Assembly (NCBI GenBank): GCA_030062745.1
Contig: CP099849.1
Coordinates: forward strand, 23,300,144 to 23,364,143
Length of the DNA: 64,000 nucleotides
Source: Capitulum mitella
Lineage: Eukaryota; Arthropoda; Thecostraca; Pollicipedomorpha; Pollicipedidae
Direction of reading: 5' to 3'
Translations under genes and position numbers: made by a program
Part shown: piece by piece, positions 61,958-64,000 of the stretch
How the letters are laid out: each line of letters begins with the position of its first letter
Position numbering within the stretch: position 1 is the stretch's first letter
The notes under the pieces: generated by a model
The model's database searches: none
What the model saw: only the letters and a program-made list of their open reading frames with translations
What the model was told of the DNA's origin: nothing

Positions 61958-63538
61958 GTTTGGCCATCGCTGCACTACTGTCATCTGGCGGCACAACTCG
62001 CATCTGATTTACACATGAAATACTACGTACGGGAGAGCAGATGGTTTATTTTACTTCCGGAAATCTTGAGCCGCTTACTTGCGCAAAAAACCTACAAAAG
62101 ATGCCTACAAAAGAACAACGATGTTCAACAACATGAAATGACACGGAGTGAGACTTATACTCCTTTTGTTTAATCACGTCAATGATGAAAAATGATCGCT
62201 AGCTCTACGGTCAACGTCATGGCCCACTTTCGTTTCTGTACGATACCCTTACCCATGTTTCAAGGGTACGTAGAGGCGGAGTGAAACTGAGGATTTCATC
62301 CAGTTTGTTTCATTTGTACATAATATTATCCCTGATTATTTCTTTGTACATACAATGCGGTGGACATGGGCCATGGGTGGGGCATTTGTTGGGCTGTGCT
62401 GCACGCAATGACGTTTTCGAGACTGATAAGAAAATACCGGACATTGCCAGTCGTGTTGAAGAAAAGAGGCGCTTGATGTACAAAATTAACTTCGTAGGGC
62501 GAACCAGAAAAAAGCTCGTGATAAGTTAGAGGACGTTTCACCCAATCCCAGCCTATGTTGATTAGCTTTCTTACGCTTCAGATGGGCTCTAAACTTTCCA
62601 AAACTGGCGCGCCGGTGAACTTCCCAGGTTTTGAATAGGCAGGACATGTAGGCCCTGCCTGACGCACCATCACCCGACACACGGAATAAAAGGTTTTGGA
62701 GGTCCCATCCCTGGCATATGTACAATCGAATAAGCATCCTTCCCTTCAGTCTCCTCGGGCAAGCCAGGTCGAGCTTACGAACTTTTCGTAGTGACAGTTG
62801 GTGAGGGCTATGGTATACAAAGACAGCAGACTCGTCATGGTTGTGATCCTGACCTCTTATCATCGATGGATGGTGTGAAGAAGCGTCATGCAGCGATAGT
62901 GAACCAATGACGACAGTATGGTACCATTCACATTTCTTGACCGATCAACGGGATAAGACAATTCGACATCGATTCCAAACGCGCATCACTCTGTCATCGA
63001 TCTTTTGTTTGATCTGGTTTATTGGAGGGAATCGGCATCGGCATTCGTTACATCGTTTTCGATTCGCTAAAATGCCCCAAAGGGAAGAACAGTGATTATG
63101 AAAGTACGTAACATATTTTGATCTTGTAAAATCCATTCATCGATAACTTAACAGAAGGCACCCAAAAGAAATCACGGCACTTAATTTGCTAGCTAGAGCT
63201 ACCTGAAAATTCCGCAGACTTCCGACGCTGAATAAATGTCAGCAAACTCCACGTGGCAGGCGCAGAGATGCGCAGCTGGCAGTGAAATGTTTCAGTGGTC
63301 TCGTTCATGAGCATGATATCGACGTTCCAGCATGCGGTAAGCACGACGCCATTTTGTAACAAATGATCCGCACATACCGTAGGTATCACGAACTTAAGGA
63401 CTTGGACATGACTAGACTGCGTTCGTAGACGGCATATGAACTCGCGTAACAAATAAGATTCGCACCGCGCTTCCTCGTTCCTTTCGGAGCATTCGTCCTC
63501 AGACGCCGATCATGGCGCTTCCGCCTCGTTCCCGGTCG
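61958..63538. promoter_or_regulatory. Region upstream of RASA3; probable promoter, no gene supported
   Basis: The sequence next to the RASA3 start keeps CpGs, unlike the first introns, which fits an unmethylated promoter. A small plus-strand frame ending near 62529 has no recognised motif, and I do not call it a gene. Confidence 0.3.
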
Positions 63539-64000
63539 TCACCGCAGGCGGCGCGGCATCGGCTCCGGCTTGCCGAGCTGCGGCAGGAAGCGGCGGCCCT
63601 GCAGGCCGACCAGCTCGGTGAGCCGGGCCGGCTCGGGCCGCGGGCTGGAGCTGGCGCCGGCCGGCGGCCGCCGCCCGTTCGGCCGGCGTGGACTGAACCG
63701 GGCCGAGCCGGTGCGCGGCGGCTCGGCCGCCCCGTCGCGCGGGGAGCCGGCCGGCCGCCGCACGGCGATGTCCACGATGGTGGGCGAGACCCGCGGCCGC
63801 GGCGACGGCGGCGCCGGCCACCCGGCGCCGCGCGGCGACAGCTCGGCGCGCGGCGAGAGCGTTGCGCCGCCCTGCGGCCGGCTCCGGCCCAGGAAATCGC
63901 GCGTCTCCTCGATGGCGCGATCGATCAGCGTCTTCAGCTCGGAGATGCGCGAGTTGAACGCCTGCTGCTGCTGGGCGCGCGGCGAGCGCTGCGCTCGGCC
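63539..64000 (-). CDS. Edge of an unidentified Pro/Arg-rich gene (partial)
   Basis: A reading frame runs without a stop from the window edge to 63539. It encodes a Gln run, then a helical segment FNSRISELKTLIDRAIEETR that could form a coiled coil, then a long low-complexity Pro/Arg/Ser stretch. The terminal TGA overlaps a possible splice donor (G|GTGACG), so the frame may not be the protein end. Such open frames also arise by chance in GC-rich DNA. The helical segment is the main reason to call it. I do not recognise the family. Confidence 0.35.
   Translation of the reverse strand, partial: GRAQRSPRAQQQQAFNSRISELKTLIDRAIEETRDFLGRSRPQGGATLSPRAELSPRGAGWPAPPSPRPRVSPTIVDIAVRRPAGSPRDGAAEPPRTGSARFSPRRPNGRRPPAGASSSPRPEPARLTELVGLQGRRFLPQLGKPEPMPRRLR

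Noticed and set aside
62281-62529. 82-aa plus-strand frame with a hydrophobic start and basic end (KKIPDIASRVEEKRRL)
   Set aside because: No family motif, no clear splice partner and no start context that favours it. It could be a terminal exon but I cannot support it.

Overview
This is a eukaryotic nuclear window, most likely from an arthropod and probably a crustacean. Genes have many short exons with GT-AG introns. Arrays of the arthropod telomere motif TTAGG occur at 29.63 kb and, as CCTAA, at 34.36-34.48 kb. A barnacle-like genome is a guess from composition only. No bacterial, organellar or viral gene set is visible.

I rebuilt the gene models by joining exons at splice sites and checking that reading phase carried through. 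From left to right they are: (1) RBM45, minus strand, 10 exons, 560 aa, four RRMs; (2) a C2H2 zinc-finger gene, plus strand, 14 exons, 726 aa, not recognised; (3) a small gene derived from the N-terminal part of a Mutator-like (MULE) transposase, with a FLYWCH/WRKY-GCM1-type zinc domain, plus strand, 3 exons, whose 6.9-kb first intron is full of repeats; (4) cytidine deaminase, plus strand, which may be spliced in frame to gene 3; (5) LSM12, minus strand, last exon not found; (6) COPE (coatomer epsilon), plus strand, intronless CDS; (7) a RASA3-type Ras GTPase-activating protein, minus strand, 19 exons, 836 aa (C2-C2-RasGAP-PH-Btk motif); (8) the edge of an unidentified Pro/Arg-rich gene, minus strand. 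The genes are ordinary cell functions (RNA binding, nucleotide salvage, COPI traffic, Ras control) with no shared pathway. RBM45/zinc finger and LSM12/COPE are divergent pairs that may share promoters.

The non-coding DNA holds several small DNA transposons with visible target-site duplications (a 402-bp foldback with a 9-bp duplication, a 412-bp hAT-type MITE with 8 bp, a 1.1-kb hAT-type element with a decayed 8-bp duplication), a roughly 20-21-bp degenerate minisatellite of more than 1 kb, interstitial telomeric repeats, and intronic tandem repeats that sit against 3' splice sites in several genes.

The clearest large-scale signal is a mosaic of CpG depletion. Kilobase blocks at the 5' side of genes are almost free of CpG, while putative promoters and 3' gene parts keep it. 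This is what mosaic gene-body methylation would leave behind. I found no convincing new multi-gene system. The most unusual hypothesis is the MULE zinc domain-cytidine deaminase fusion, which RNA data would settle.
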